A stretch of 64,000 bases of DNA, from positions 4,402,001 to 4,466,000 of the forward strand of contig NZ_CP155619.1 of assembly GCF_039697315.1 (NCBI RefSeq), in the 5' to 3' direction. This document shows, piece by piece, positions 1 to 9,115 of the stretch (positions are counted from its first letter, which is position 1; each line of letters begins with the position of its first letter). Made by a program: the position numbers and the translations under genes. The stretch is from Pseudomonas abietaniphila (GTDB taxonomy: Bacteria > Pseudomonadota > Gammaproteobacteria > Pseudomonadales > Pseudomonadaceae). The notes under the pieces are model-generated. The model was given only the letters and a program-made list of their open reading frames with translations. It had not been told where the DNA came from and did no database searches.

Positions 1-159
1 GGCGTGGCGGCTAAACAGGCTGACCCCGATCTCTTCTTCCAACTGCTGAATGGCCAGCGTCAGCGTCGATTGCGAGATGAATACCGCTTGGGCGGCCGCC
101 GAGATCGATCCGGTTTCCGCGACTGCAATGAAGTGACGGATCTGGCGCAGCGTCATCAT
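1..159 (-). CDS. LysR-family transcriptional regulator, N-terminal part (cut by window edge)
   Basis: Reading the minus strand from the ATG at 159 gives 53 codons beginning MMTLRQIRHFIAVAETGSIS, followed by AAAQAVFISQSTLTLAIQQL. This is the classic winged helix-turn-helix start of LysR-type regulators: an aromatic-rich first helix, an SxAAxxxxxSQSxLT recognition region, and the LEEEIGVSLFSR wing. The gene runs off the left edge, so the effector-binding domain and the target are unknown. A second ATG at 156 is an equally good start. It is transcribed away from the DUF533 gene at 338; LysR regulators often control a divergent neighbour, but nothing here shows that. Confidence 0.85.
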   Translation of the reverse strand, partial: MMTLRQIRHFIAVAETGSISAAAQAVFISQSTLTLAIQQLEEEIGVSLFSRHA

Positions 160-337
160 GAGAACACCCGTCCGCTTGGCTTTTTAGAATTGAACGACTG
201 TATATCGTTTTTCCTGAAGGGCCGCCAGCGACCTGTATTTGCGCAGCAACATTCAGAAGCACACCTGAAAGTCCGAATTGCCGACTTCGTCTTACCCTGC
301 GGGTCGAATCGTTTCTTCCGTTTTCAGGAGCTTTTTT

Positions 338-1087
338 ATGAACACCCGTGGCTTGCTCGATCAACTGTTGAAATCCGGTCAGGACCTGCTGAAGAACGCG
401 TCAGGCGGGTCGGCGCAATCCGGCTCGCACGGTAACGGCGTGCAGGGGAAGGGCGCTCAAGGCGGGCTCAACGATCTGCTGGGCAAAGTGGGCGGCGGCA
501 ACCTCGGCGGGTTTTTGTCGGGCGCGGGGGGCGGCGCACTGGCAGCCGGGGCGATGGGGTTGCTGTTGGGCAACAAAAGCGCGCGCAAGATCGGCGGCAA
601 GGCGCTGACCTACGGCGGTCTGGCCGCAATAGGTGTCCTGGCTTACAAGGCCTATGGGAACTGGCAGGCTAATCAGGGCACCGCGGAACAGGCCGAGCCG
701 CAGACGGTTGACCGGGTGCCTCCGGCTCAGGTCGAGCAACACAGCGAGGCCATCTTGCGAGCGCTGGTGGCGGCGGCCAAGGCCGATGGTCACGTTGACG
801 CAAACGAACGGCAGTTGATCGAAGGTGAATTCACTCGCCTGACCGGCGACAGGGACTTGCAGCAGTGGCTGCACGTCGAGCTGAACAAGCCGCTGGACCC
901 GACCGACGTCGCCCGGTCCGCGCGCACCCCGGAAATCGCAGCCGAGATGTACCTGGCCAGCGTGATGATGGTCGATGAAGAGCACTTCATGGAGCGCGCG
1001 TATCTGGATGAGCTCGCCAAACAGTTGAAGATTGAGCCGGGGCTCAAGCAGGAGCTGGAAAACCAGGTGCGCCAATCCCAGCAGTGA
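338..1087 (+). CDS. DUF533 / TerB-like tellurite-resistance domain inner-membrane protein
   Basis: This 249-residue protein resembles the YebE/DUF533 family. The N-terminal third is rich in Gly, Ser and Gln (residues about 15-65). A hydrophobic stretch at about 65-110 (GAGGGALAAGAMGLLLG, then LTYGGLAAIGVLAYKAYG) is probably membrane-embedded. The C-terminal half (about 145-245) is a helical TerB-like domain with the acidic signature AAAKADGHVDANERQ, which in TerB-type folds may bind metal. The ATG at 338 is preceded by CAGGAG at 325-330, which fixes the start, although the frame is open further upstream. Homologues are often induced by envelope stress; the molecular role is unknown. Confidence 0.8.
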   Translation: MNTRGLLDQLLKSGQDLLKNASGGSAQSGSHGNGVQGKGAQGGLNDLLGKVGGGNLGGFLSGAGGGALAAGAMGLLLGNKSARKIGGKALTYGGLAAIGVLAYKAYGNWQANQGTAEQAEPQTVDRVPPAQVEQHSEAILRALVAAAKADGHVDANERQLIEGEFTRLTGDRDLQQWLHVELNKPLDPTDVARSARTPEIAAEMYLASVMMVDEEHFMERAYLDELAKQLKIEPGLKQELENQVRQSQQ

Positions 1088-1100
1088 CAGGGATTGGATT

Positions 1101-1213
1101 CCTGTAGGAGACGTCGGAGGTTACGACGGCAGCGAAAGCGTAGTGTCAGGCAACCCATCTACAACTGAACCAACGCGTTCGCTGCCGTCGTAACCTCCGA
1201 CGTCTCCCACAGG
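1101..1213. repeat. REP-like inverted repeat pair, family A copy 1
   Basis: A left arm of about 35 bases (1101-1135, containing GGAGACGTCGGAGGTTACGA) is repeated in inverted orientation at 1178-1213, with about 42 bases between. Related copies lie at 10152-10261 (pair), 24615-24650 (single) and 38655-38688 (single). The arrangement matches REP doublets of Pseudomonas. Confidence 0.85.
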
Positions 1214-1316
1214 TTCGCGGGTGATCCGGTCATCCCGGCCATCCCACAGGTTCGCGGTTGGTCCGGTCATCCCGGCTATCCCACAGGTTTGCGGGTGGTC
1301 CAGTCATCCGCCAGTC
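1206..1316. repeat. 37-bp tandem repeat, three copies
   Basis: Three head-to-tail copies begin with CCCACAGGTT at 1206, 1243 and 1280. Each carries TTCGCGG or TTTGCGG followed by a GGTCATCC-like segment. The first copy starts inside the right arm of the adjacent REP-like element, so the array seems to have grown from its edge. There is no coding potential and no spacer structure. Confidence 0.85.
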
Positions 1317-1354
1317 CGCCACGTTCCTGCCATCAAGCAATCCCTCCACATGCC

Positions 1355-1394
1355 GATAACGTGTCAGATATTTCTTCTATATCTGTGCGTTATC
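1355..1394. promoter_or_regulatory. Imperfect inverted repeat upstream of wspA (candidate operator)
   Basis: The left half GATAACG...TCAGATAT (1355-1371) is mirrored by ATATCTG..CGTTATC (1379-1394), giving 7+7 matched bases per arm around a short AT-rich centre. No T-run follows, so it does not look like a terminator. It lies about 130 bases before the wspA start and about 50 bases before a TATACT hexamer at 1443-1448 that could be a -10 element. The regulator is unknown. Confidence 0.4.
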
Positions 1395-1523
1395 GCGTTA
1401 TCTATGTCGGAAACAGCCCGGTTAATTGGTAGGTCACTAGGCTATACTCCGCTCGCTTCGGGCCGTCTGCGGTCCGCTTCTTGAACCCGGTTTTTGCCGG
1501 TGTTGAACTCTTGAGGGCTGACT

Positions 1524-3146
1524 GTGAAGAACTGGACGTTGCGTCAACGTATTTTGGCGAGCTTCGCTGTAATCATCGCCATCATGCTGCTGATGGTTGT
1601 CGTGTCTTACACCCGACTCTTGTCGATCCAGAGCAGTGAAGAAGCGGTGAGCGACGATGCGTTGCCGGGCGTTTACTTCAGCACGCTGGTGCGCAGTGCC
1701 TGGGGTGAAAGCTATATCCGTACCCTGGAATTGATTGGCGAAGGCAAGGCGCGCGAGCTGACCCGTGCCGAGCAGGACCAATACGCCGACTTCGAAACCC
1801 GGCTTCAAACCCAGATCGACGGCTACAAGAAGACCATCTTCGACGATACCGATCGTAATAATTTCAACGTCTTCGAGAAACAGCGCGAAACCTATTCCCG
1901 CCTGTTGAACGACGTCATCAAGGCTTATCAGAACGGCGATTACGCCTCGGCCCGTACCGAGTTCTACGGGCAGGTCAATCCGGTCTGGTTGCAAGGCCGC
2001 AAACAACTCAATGACCTGATCGTTGCCAACAAGGCGGTCGCCGATCAGGCCACAAGCAACATTGAATCGGCTGTTCTCACGGCGAAAGTGACGCTGGGTA
2101 TTTCGCTGATCGTGGCGATTCTGGCGGCAGGTACCTGCGGTCTGCTGCTGATGCGCACGATCCTGGCGCCGATGAACCGCATCGTGCGTATTCTCGACAC
2201 CATGCGCACCGGCGACCTGAGCAGCCGTCTGAAGCTGGACCGCAACGACGAATTCGGTTCCGTGCAGACCGGCTTCAACGACATGGTTACCGAACTGGCC
2301 GCACTGGTGTCCCAGGCGCAGCGCTCGTCCGTGCAGGTCACCACATCGGTCACCGAGATCGCCGCCACATCGAAACAGCAGCAGGCGACCGCTACGGAAA
2401 CCGCCGCGACCACCACCGAGATCGGCGCGACCTCCCGTGAAATCGCCGCCACGTCTCGCGACCTGGTCCGGACCATGACAGAGGTCACCTCCGCAGCGGA
2501 CCAGGCCTCGATCCTTGCAGGTTCCGGGCAGCAAGGGCTGGCGCGCATGGAAGACACCATGCATTCGGTGATGGGCGCGGCCGATCTGGTCAACTCCAAG
2601 CTGGCGATCCTCAACGAGAAAGCCGGCAACATCAATCAGGTGGTGGTGACCATCGTCAAGGTGGCCGACCAGACCAACCTGCTGTCCCTCAACGCCGCCA
2701 TCGAGGCTGAGAAAGCCGGCGAGTACGGCCGTGGTTTCGCCGTGGTTGCGACCGAAGTGCGTCGTCTTGCCGACCAGACGGCCGTGGCGACCTACGACAT
2801 CGAACAGATGGTGCGCGAGATCCAGTCGGCGGTGTCGGCGGGCGTCATGGGCATGGACAAGTTCTCCGAAGAAGTGCGCCGGGGCATGTTTGAAGTGACC
2901 CAGGTCGGCGAGCAGCTTTCGCAGATCATCCACCAGGTGCAGGCGCTGGCGCCTCGGGTGTTGATGGTCAACGAAGGCATGCAGGCGCAAGCGACCGGTG
3001 CCGAGCAGATCAATCAGGCGCTGGTGCAGTTGGGTGATGCCAGCAGCCAGACCGTGGAGTCCCTGCGCCAGGCCAGTTTCGCCATCGACGAACTGAGCCA
3101 GGTAGCGGTGGGACTGCGCAGCGGCGTTTCGCGCTTCAAGGTCTGA
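1524..3146 (+). CDS. wspA: Surface-sensing methyl-accepting chemotaxis protein WspA
   Basis: This 540-residue membrane receptor heads the Wsp cascade, which responds to surface contact by activating the c-di-GMP synthase WspR. Residues 10-30 form the first membrane helix, about 31-185 a periplasmic four-helix sensor region, and 186-211 the second membrane helix. A HAMP domain (about 212-264) and a long cytoplasmic coiled coil follow. The conserved signalling tip is at about 377-415 (VADQTNLLSLNAAIEAEKAG). The start codon is GTG. It is the first gene of an operon with wspB 9 bases downstream. In known systems WspA forms lateral patches and is methylated by WspC and demethylated by WspF. Confidence 0.95.
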   Translation: MKNWTLRQRILASFAVIIAIMLLMVVVSYTRLLSIQSSEEAVSDDALPGVYFSTLVRSAWGESYIRTLELIGEGKARELTRAEQDQYADFETRLQTQIDGYKKTIFDDTDRNNFNVFEKQRETYSRLLNDVIKAYQNGDYASARTEFYGQVNPVWLQGRKQLNDLIVANKAVADQATSNIESAVLTAKVTLGISLIVAILAAGTCGLLLMRTILAPMNRIVRILDTMRTGDLSSRLKLDRNDEFGSVQTGFNDMVTELAALVSQAQRSSVQVTTSVTEIAATSKQQQATATETAATTTEIGATSREIAATSRDLVRTMTEVTSAADQASILAGSGQQGLARMEDTMHSVMGAADLVNSKLAILNEKAGNINQVVVTIVKVADQTNLLSLNAAIEAEKAGEYGRGFAVVATEVRRLADQTAVATYDIEQMVREIQSAVSAGVMGMDKFSEEVRRGMFEVTQVGEQLSQIIHQVQALAPRVLMVNEGMQAQATGAEQINQALVQLGDASSQTVESLRQASFAIDELSQVAVGLRSGVSRFKV

Positions 3147-3155
3147 GTCGGGACC

Positions 3156-3692
3156 ATGATCGAGCACTCAGCCAAACGCAGCACGGTGGTGTTGCCGAAG
3201 AACAAGCTGTTCCTGCTGTTTCGCATCGGGCAGGAACGGTATGCGCTGGAAGCGACGGAAGTCGCCGAGGTGCTGCCTCGGCTGGTGCTCAAACCCATCG
3301 CTCAGGCGCCGCACTGGGTTGCCGGTGTGTTCGCTCACCGTGGCGTGGTGGTGCCGGTCATCGACCTGAGTGCCTTGACCTTCGGTGAGCCCGCCCAGCC
3401 ACGCACCAGCACCCGTCTGGTGCTGGTGAACTACCGCGTCAGCGCCGAACGCGCGCCGCAGTGGCTGGGGCTTATTCTGGAACAGGCGACCGACACCCTG
3501 CGCTGCGCGCCAGACGAGTTCAAGGAATACGGCCTGGACAACCGGCAGGCGCCGTACCTTGGCCCGGTGCGCGAAGATGCGCTGGGTCTGTTGCAATGGA
3601 TTCGCGTGCAGGATTTGCTGAACGATTCCGTGCGTGAACTGCTGTTTCCGGCGCAGCCTTTAAGTCTTGAAGCGTTCGAGGCGACGCCATGA
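3156..3692 (+). CDS. wspB: CheW-like coupling protein WspB
   Basis: This 178-residue protein is a single CheW domain. Its beta-rich fold starts at FLLFRIGQERYALEATEVAE (about residues 17-36), with the HRGVVVPVIDLS strand pair typical of CheW. In the Wsp complex it links receptor WspA to kinase WspE. The ATG at 3156 follows the wspA stop by 9 bases, and the 3' end overlaps wspC by 4 bases (ATGA), so the genes are translationally coupled. There is no receiver domain, so it is CheW rather than CheV. Confidence 0.95.
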   Translation: MIEHSAKRSTVVLPKNKLFLLFRIGQERYALEATEVAEVLPRLVLKPIAQAPHWVAGVFAHRGVVVPVIDLSALTFGEPAQPRTSTRLVLVNYRVSAERAPQWLGLILEQATDTLRCAPDEFKEYGLDNRQAPYLGPVREDALGLLQWIRVQDLLNDSVRELLFPAQPLSLEAFEATP

Positions 3693-4993
3693 GCGAAGAC
3701 GCGCGTTTCTTTGCCTTCCTCAAGACCCGCATCGGGCTGGACGTGGCGTCCGTTGGCGAGGCCATCATCGAGCGAGCGGTGCGCCAGCGCTGCATGAGTG
3801 CCAAGGCCGTGGACCACGACGCCTATTGGCAACTGCTTCAGAGCTCGGCAGACGAGCAGCAAGCGCTGATCGAAGCGGTGATCGTGCCCGAAACCTGGTT
3901 TTTTCGTTACCCCGAGTCTTTCGGCACGCTGGGCAAACTGGCCGCTGCGCGTCTGGCGCAGCTGGGCGGTGTGCGTCCGCTGCGTATCCTCAGCCTGCCA
4001 TGCTCGACGGGTGAAGAACCTTATTCGATTGCCATGGCGTTGTTCGATGCCGGTCTGCAACCGCAGCAGTTCAAGGTCGAAGCGGTCGATATCAGTCCGT
4101 TGTCGCTGCAACGCGCGCGCCAAGGCGTGTATGGCAAAAATTCCTTTCGCGGCAGTGACCTCGGTTTTCGCGAGCGTTATTTCAGTCAGGTCGATGAGGG
4201 GTATCGCGTCGAGGATCGGGTTCGCGAGCGCGTCAGTTTTCAAGCCGGGAACCTGCTCGATCCGACCTTGCTCGTCGCGCAGTCGGCCTACGATTTCGTG
4301 TTCTGTCGCAACCTGCTGATCTATTTCGACGTCGACACCCAGAAGCGCGGTTTCGAAGCGCTCAAGCGCATGACGCGCGATGACGGCGTGCTGTTCATCG
4401 GCCCTGCGGAAGGCAGCCTGCTCGGCCGCATGGGCATGGCGTCGATCGGCATCGCCCAGTCCTTCGCCTTTCGACACCGCGCTGACCCGTTGCCCGATCA
4501 GCTCGCCGTCGTGACCGCGCCGTCGGTTTCGACGCCGCTGCCCGTCGAGCCGTCTCGCCTCGCAACGTCGATACCGCCGATCTCGGCACGTGCCAGAAAT
4601 AGCGTACGCCCGTTTGCACCGGTTCCGCCGGTATCCCGCGCGACGATCCCGCCGTCGGCCATCGTGGGCGAAGCCGCGACGTTGCTGGACGACATCAGGC
4701 GTCTTGCCAACGAAGGCAAGAGTGCCGAGGCCAAAGCGGCGTGCGAGCAATACCTCAAGCGCTATGAGCCGGTGGCGCGAGTGTTCTACTGGCTCGGGCT
4801 GCTCAGCGAAGTGGGAGGCGACGTGGCGGGCGCTCAGGGGTTTTACCGCAAGGCGTTGTACCTCGAGCCTCAGCACCCTGAAACATTGGCGCAGTTGGCG
4901 GCGTTGCTGGCGGCCCAGGGCGACCTGGCGGGCGCTCGCCGCTTGCAGGAGCGCGCAGCGCGTGGCGTGAACAAAGAAGGACGTAATCGATGA
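3689..4993 (+). CDS. wspC: CheR-type methyltransferase WspC with C-terminal TPR segment
   Basis: This 434-residue protein transfers methyl groups from S-adenosylmethionine to glutamates of WspA, setting its sensitivity. The N-terminal CheR helical domain (about 1-75) ends in VPETWFFRYPESF. The SAM-binding motif LSLPCSTGEEPYSIAM lies at about 101-116, and FVFCRNLLIYFD further on is the family's catalytic-domain signature. After a Pro-rich linker (about 275-325), the C-terminal 100 residues form tetratricopeptide-like helices (AKAACEQYLKRYEP, then AQGFYRKALYLEPQHPETLA), as in other WspC proteins. It overlaps wspB and wspD by 4 bases each. Confidence 0.95.
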   Translation: MSEDARFFAFLKTRIGLDVASVGEAIIERAVRQRCMSAKAVDHDAYWQLLQSSADEQQALIEAVIVPETWFFRYPESFGTLGKLAAARLAQLGGVRPLRILSLPCSTGEEPYSIAMALFDAGLQPQQFKVEAVDISPLSLQRARQGVYGKNSFRGSDLGFRERYFSQVDEGYRVEDRVRERVSFQAGNLLDPTLLVAQSAYDFVFCRNLLIYFDVDTQKRGFEALKRMTRDDGVLFIGPAEGSLLGRMGMASIGIAQSFAFRHRADPLPDQLAVVTAPSVSTPLPVEPSRLATSIPPISARARNSVRPFAPVPPVSRATIPPSAIVGEAATLLDDIRRLANEGKSAEAKAACEQYLKRYEPVARVFYWLGLLSEVGGDVAGAQGFYRKALYLEPQHPETLAQLAALLAAQGDLAGARRLQERAARGVNKEGRNR

Positions 4994-5673
4994 CCGGCGT
5001 ACACAGTGAACTGGTGAGCCACGACGCTCAGGCCATCGACGATTGCTGGAACCGGATCGGCATTCATGGCGACCGCTCCTGCCCGTTACTGGTGGAGCAC
5101 ATTCATTGCCGCAACTGTTCGGTGTATTCGGCAGCGGCGACCCGATTGCTCGACCGCTATGCGTTAGCTCAGGAGCACCGCGTGTCGATGCATGGCGAGG
5201 ACCTGGCCAGCGACGTCAAGACCCGCTCCCTGGTGGTGTTTCGTCTGGGAGAAGAGTGGCTGGGCCTGCCGACACGCTGCCTGGTCGAGGTCTCCCCGGT
5301 GCAGACCATTCACTCGCTCCCGCATCAACGCTCGCGCGCGCTGCTGGGCGTTGCCAACGTGCGAGGCGCGCTGGTGGCGTGTCTGTCGTTCGTCGAGCTG
5401 CTCGGGCTGGACACCTCCCTGGCGCCCTCGACGTCGGCGCGCATCATGCCGCGCATGTTGATCGTCTCGGCCGAGGGCGGACCGGTGGTGGTGCCGGTCG
5501 ATGAAGTGGACGGGATTCACGCCATCGAGGTGCGGCTTCTGGATTCGGCGTCGGCGCCCGCGCAGAACAGCAATGCCCGATTCACCCGAGGCGTGGTGCA
5601 GTGGAAAAATCGCAGCCTGCGGTTGCTGGATGAAGAACACCTGTTGTCGGCAGTGAACCGGAGCCTGACATGA
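4990..5673 (+). CDS. wspD: CheW-like coupling protein WspD
   Basis: This 227-residue protein is a second CheW coupler. An N-terminal extension of about 75 residues contains a small Cys cluster (CPLLVEHIHCRNCSVYSAAA). The CheW domain covers about 78-220 (LVVFRLGEEWLGLPTRCLVE, then VRGALVACLSFVELLG). Wsp operons regularly carry two CheW proteins, WspB and WspD, which together assemble WspE with the receptor. The N-terminal extension distinguishes WspD from WspB. It overlaps wspC and wspE by ATGA junctions. Confidence 0.94.
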   Translation: MTGVHSELVSHDAQAIDDCWNRIGIHGDRSCPLLVEHIHCRNCSVYSAAATRLLDRYALAQEHRVSMHGEDLASDVKTRSLVVFRLGEEWLGLPTRCLVEVSPVQTIHSLPHQRSRALLGVANVRGALVACLSFVELLGLDTSLAPSTSARIMPRMLIVSAEGGPVVVPVDEVDGIHAIEVRLLDSASAPAQNSNARFTRGVVQWKNRSLRLLDEEHLLSAVNRSLT

Positions 5674-8063
5674 CGCCCGATCAGATGCGCGACGCTTCGT
5701 TGTTCGAACTGTTTACCCTGGAAGCCGAAGCCCAGACCCAAGTCCTGAGCGCAGGCTTACTGGCGCTTGAGCGCAACCCCACACAGGCGGATCAGCTGGA
5801 AGCCTGCATGCGCGCCGCGCATTCGCTCAAGGGCGCGGCACGGATCGTCGGGGTCAATGCAGGCGTCAGCGTCTCCCACGTCATGGAAGATTGTCTGGTC
5901 GAGGCGCAGGAAGGCCGTCTGCATCTCAAGCCCGAGCACATTGACGCGCTGCTGATGGGCACCGACATGCTCATGCGCATTGCCACGCCAGGCGCAAGCA
6001 GCGTTGGACAAAGCGATGTCGACGGTTATGTCGCGCTGATGACTGACCTGATCAAACCCGGTGCGCGACACGCGATCCTAGCGCCGAGCGCGACGCCGTC
6101 AATGGACGACCTGCTGCTGGCCAACGCTCAGTCGCTGGTGGAATCCGTCCAGTCTGCGCTGGGTCCTGTGGCGTTGAGCGCGCCGCTGTCGGCGCAACCG
6201 CTGCCCGCCGATCTGTTACTGCCCGTGCCTTCAACGTCCTCCACCGCTGCTGAAAGCGAAGACGATCCCGCGCCGTCGAAGCCCGGGCGCCGTAAAGAGC
6301 GCCGGGTTGCCGAGGGCGGCGAGCGTGTGCTGCGCGTGACGGCCGAGCGCTTGAATAACCTACTCGACCTGTCGAGCAAGTCGCTGGTTGAAACGCAACG
6401 GCTGAAGCCATACCTGACCGCCATGCAGCGGGTCAAACGGTCGCAAAGCGGTGCCAGTCGGGCGCTCGACAACCTGGAAGCCCTGCTCGATGCCAACGTC
6501 GATCCGGACGCGCAAAAGATGCTGGAAGAAGCCCGGCGCCTGTTGAGCGAAGCGCAGCACTTGTTGATTCAGCAGACGTCCGATCTGGACGAGTTCGGCT
6601 GGCAGGCGACCCAGCGTGCCCAGTTGCTGTACGACACCGCGTTGGCCTGTCGCATGCGTCCGTTTGCCGACGTTCTGGTCGGGCAGGCGCGGATGGTTCG
6701 CGACCTCGGACGCTCTCTGGGCAAGCAGGTGCGCCTGGAAATTGAGGGCGAGAAGACCCAGGTCGATCGCGATGTGCTGGAAAAACTCGAGGCCCCGTTG
6801 ACGCATCTGCTGCGCAACGCGGTCGATCACGGCATCGAATCACCCGAGCAACGGCTCGCCAGCGGCAAGCCGGCGGAGGGGCTGATAAAACTCAAGGCGT
6901 CGCATCAGGCGGGTCTGCTGGTGGTCGAACTGATCGATGACGGCGCCGGGGTCGACCTTGAACGCCTGCGTCGCAGCATCATCGACCGCAAGTTGTCGCC
7001 CGAGGAAACGGCGGCGCAGTTGAGCGAGGAAGAGTTGTTGAGCTTTCTGTTCCTGCCCGGTTTCAGCATGCGCGACAAGGTCACCGAAGTGTCGGGCCGC
7101 GGTGTCGGGCTGGATGCCGTGCAGCACATGGTCCGGCAGCTGCGTGGGGGTGTCGAGCTGGTCCAGACGGCAGGGCAGGGCAGTTGCTTCCATCTCGAAG
7201 TGCCGCTCACGCTGTCGGTGGTGCGCAGTCTGGTGGTGGAGGTCGGTGGCGAGGCCTATGCCTTCCCGCTGGCGCACATCGAACGCATGCGTGACGTGCA
7301 GGCCGATGACATCGTGCAGCTCGAAGGGCGTCAGCATTTCTGGCACGAGGAGCGTCATGTCGGACTGGTCGCGGCCAGTCAGTTGCTCAATCGCCCGGCG
7401 AGTCTGCACAACGAAGACGTACTCAAAGTGGTGGTCATTCGCGAGCGCGACGCAGTGTATGGCGTAGCGGTAGAGCGTTTTATCGGTGAGCGCACGCTGG
7501 TGGTGCTGCCACTGGATCCCCGCCTGGGCAAGGTTCAGGACATCTCGGCGGGCGCGTTGCTCGACGATGGTTCTGCGGTGCTGATCATCGATGTCGAGGA
7601 CATGCTGCGTTCGGTTGAAAAATTGCTGAATACCGGGCGGCTGGAACGTATCGACCGGCGCAATCGCCAGGCTGATAATCAAGCGCGTAAACGCGTGCTG
7701 GTGGTCGACGACTCGCTGACCGTGCGCGAGCTCGAGCGCAAGTTGTTGCTCGGGCGCGGCTACGAGGTGGCGGTGGCGGTGGACGGTATGGACGGATGGA
7801 ACGCGTTGCGTGCCGAGGACTTCGACCTGCTGATCACCGACATCGACATGCCGCGCATGGACGGCATCGAACTGGTGACGTTGCTGCGTCGCGACAGTCG
7901 CTTGCAGTCATTGCCGGTGATGGTGGTGTCATACAAGGACCGTGAAGAGGACCGCCGTCGAGGGCTGGACGCCGGTGCCGACTATTATCTGGCCAAGGCC
8001 AGTTTCCATGACGACGCATTGCTCGACGCGGTCGTTGAGTTGATAGGAGATGCGCAAGGATGA
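5670..8063 (+). CDS. wspE: Hybrid CheA-type histidine kinase/response regulator WspE
   Basis: This 797-residue kinase phosphorylates WspR, which activates it, and WspF, which gives feedback. The N-terminal HPt domain carries the phospho-accepting His51 (AAHSLKGAARIVG). A linker and dimerisation region lead to the ATPase core with NAVDHG (N box), DDGAGVDLERLR and GRGVGLD (G boxes). A CheW-like P5 domain follows (LSVVRSLVVEVGGEAYAFPL). A C-terminal receiver starts near residue 674 (KRVLVVDDS), with phospho-acceptor Asp724 in LLITDIDMPRMDG. All residues expected for activity are present. It overlaps wspD and wspF by 4 bases each. Confidence 0.95.
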   Translation: MTPDQMRDASLFELFTLEAEAQTQVLSAGLLALERNPTQADQLEACMRAAHSLKGAARIVGVNAGVSVSHVMEDCLVEAQEGRLHLKPEHIDALLMGTDMLMRIATPGASSVGQSDVDGYVALMTDLIKPGARHAILAPSATPSMDDLLLANAQSLVESVQSALGPVALSAPLSAQPLPADLLLPVPSTSSTAAESEDDPAPSKPGRRKERRVAEGGERVLRVTAERLNNLLDLSSKSLVETQRLKPYLTAMQRVKRSQSGASRALDNLEALLDANVDPDAQKMLEEARRLLSEAQHLLIQQTSDLDEFGWQATQRAQLLYDTALACRMRPFADVLVGQARMVRDLGRSLGKQVRLEIEGEKTQVDRDVLEKLEAPLTHLLRNAVDHGIESPEQRLASGKPAEGLIKLKASHQAGLLVVELIDDGAGVDLERLRRSIIDRKLSPEETAAQLSEEELLSFLFLPGFSMRDKVTEVSGRGVGLDAVQHMVRQLRGGVELVQTAGQGSCFHLEVPLTLSVVRSLVVEVGGEAYAFPLAHIERMRDVQADDIVQLEGRQHFWHEERHVGLVAASQLLNRPASLHNEDVLKVVVIRERDAVYGVAVERFIGERTLVVLPLDPRLGKVQDISAGALLDDGSAVLIIDVEDMLRSVEKLLNTGRLERIDRRNRQADNQARKRVLVVDDSLTVRELERKLLLGRGYEVAVAVDGMDGWNALRAEDFDLLITDIDMPRMDGIELVTLLRRDSRLQSLPVMVVSYKDREEDRRRGLDAGADYYLAKASFHDDALLDAVVELIGDAQG

Positions 8064-9070
8064 AGATCGCCATCGTCAATGACATGCCCATGGCGGTCGA
8101 GGCGCTGCGCCGTGCGCTGGCGTTCGAGCCCGCGCATCAGGTGGTGTGGGTCGCCGGCAATGGGGCCGAGGCAGTGCAGCGGTGCGCGGAACTGACACCG
8201 GACCTGATCCTCATGGACTTGATCATGCCGGTGATGGATGGCGTGGAAGCCACCCGCCGCATCATGGCCGCCACACCGTGCGCCATCGTGATTGTGACGG
8301 TGGACCGTGAACAGAATGTCCACCGGGTATTCGAGGCCATGGGCCACGGTGCGCTGGACGTCGTGGACACCCCGGCGATCGGCGCGGGCAATCCCAAGGA
8401 TGCTGCCGCACCTTTGTTACGCAAGATTCTTAATATAGGCTGGCTCATTGGCCAGCGTGACAGCCGCGTGCGTCCGGCACCGGCACCGTTGCGCGAGGCC
8501 TCGCAGCGTCAGGGACTGGTCGCGATCGGTTCGTCCGCTGGTGGTCCGGCGGCGCTGGAAGTGCTGCTGAAGGCGCTGCCTAAGGACTTTCCGGCCGCCA
8601 TCGTGCTGGTTCAGCATGTGGATCAAGTGTTTGCCGCCGGGATGGCGCAGTGGTTGAGCAGCTCTTCGGGGCTGGAGGTCCGGCTGGCCCGTGACGGCGA
8701 GCCGCCGCAAAGGGGCGCCGTGCTGCTGGCAGGCACCAACCACCATATTCGTCTGTTGAAGAACGGCACGCTGGCCTATACCGCCGAGCCGGTGAACGAG
8801 ATTTACAGGCCTTCGATCGATGTGTTTTTCGAAAGCGTGGCCAGTTATTGGAACGGTGATGCAGTCGGTGTTCTGTTGACGGGGATGGGGCGCGATGGCG
8901 CCCAGGGGCTCAAGCTGATGCGTCAGCGGGGATTCCTCACCATCGCCCAGGACCAGCGAAGCTGTGCGGTGTATGGCATGCCCAAAGCGGCAGCCGCGAT
9001 TGACGCCGCCAAGGAGATTCGCCCGCTGGACACGATAGCGCCTCGCTTGACCGAGGTATTCACCCAATGA
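8060..9070 (+). CDS. wspF: CheB-type methylesterase WspF
   Basis: This 336-residue protein removes methyl groups from WspA and so damps the cascade; loss of WspF function is the classic route to wrinkly colonies with high c-di-GMP. The receiver domain (about 1-120) has its phospho-acceptor at Asp53 (LILMDLIMPVMDG). The catalytic CheB domain begins near 145, with the Ser motif IGSSAGGPAALE, the His motif VQHVDQ and the Asp motif TGMGRDGAQG. The reading frame is intact, so this locus gives no sign of constitutive Wsp activation. It overlaps wspE by 4 bases and is 45 bases from wspR. Confidence 0.95.
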   Translation: MKIAIVNDMPMAVEALRRALAFEPAHQVVWVAGNGAEAVQRCAELTPDLILMDLIMPVMDGVEATRRIMAATPCAIVIVTVDREQNVHRVFEAMGHGALDVVDTPAIGAGNPKDAAAPLLRKILNIGWLIGQRDSRVRPAPAPLREASQRQGLVAIGSSAGGPAALEVLLKALPKDFPAAIVLVQHVDQVFAAGMAQWLSSSSGLEVRLARDGEPPQRGAVLLAGTNHHIRLLKNGTLAYTAEPVNEIYRPSIDVFFESVASYWNGDAVGVLLTGMGRDGAQGLKLMRQRGFLTIAQDQRSCAVYGMPKAAAAIDAAKEIRPLDTIAPRLTEVFTQ

Positions 9071-9115
9071 ATTTCCAGGTGATTTCACAGCGCGCCTGTG
9101 ACCAGGAGACCCTGA

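Noticed and set aside
1206..1316. Tandem repeats considered as a CRISPR array
   Set aside because: The copies are contiguous with no unique spacers, and no cas genes are present.
1437..3167. A 576-codon open frame antisense to wspA
   Set aside because: It is biased to His, Arg, Gly and Asp as expected of an antisense shadow in a high-GC genome, and it covers a well-supported gene.
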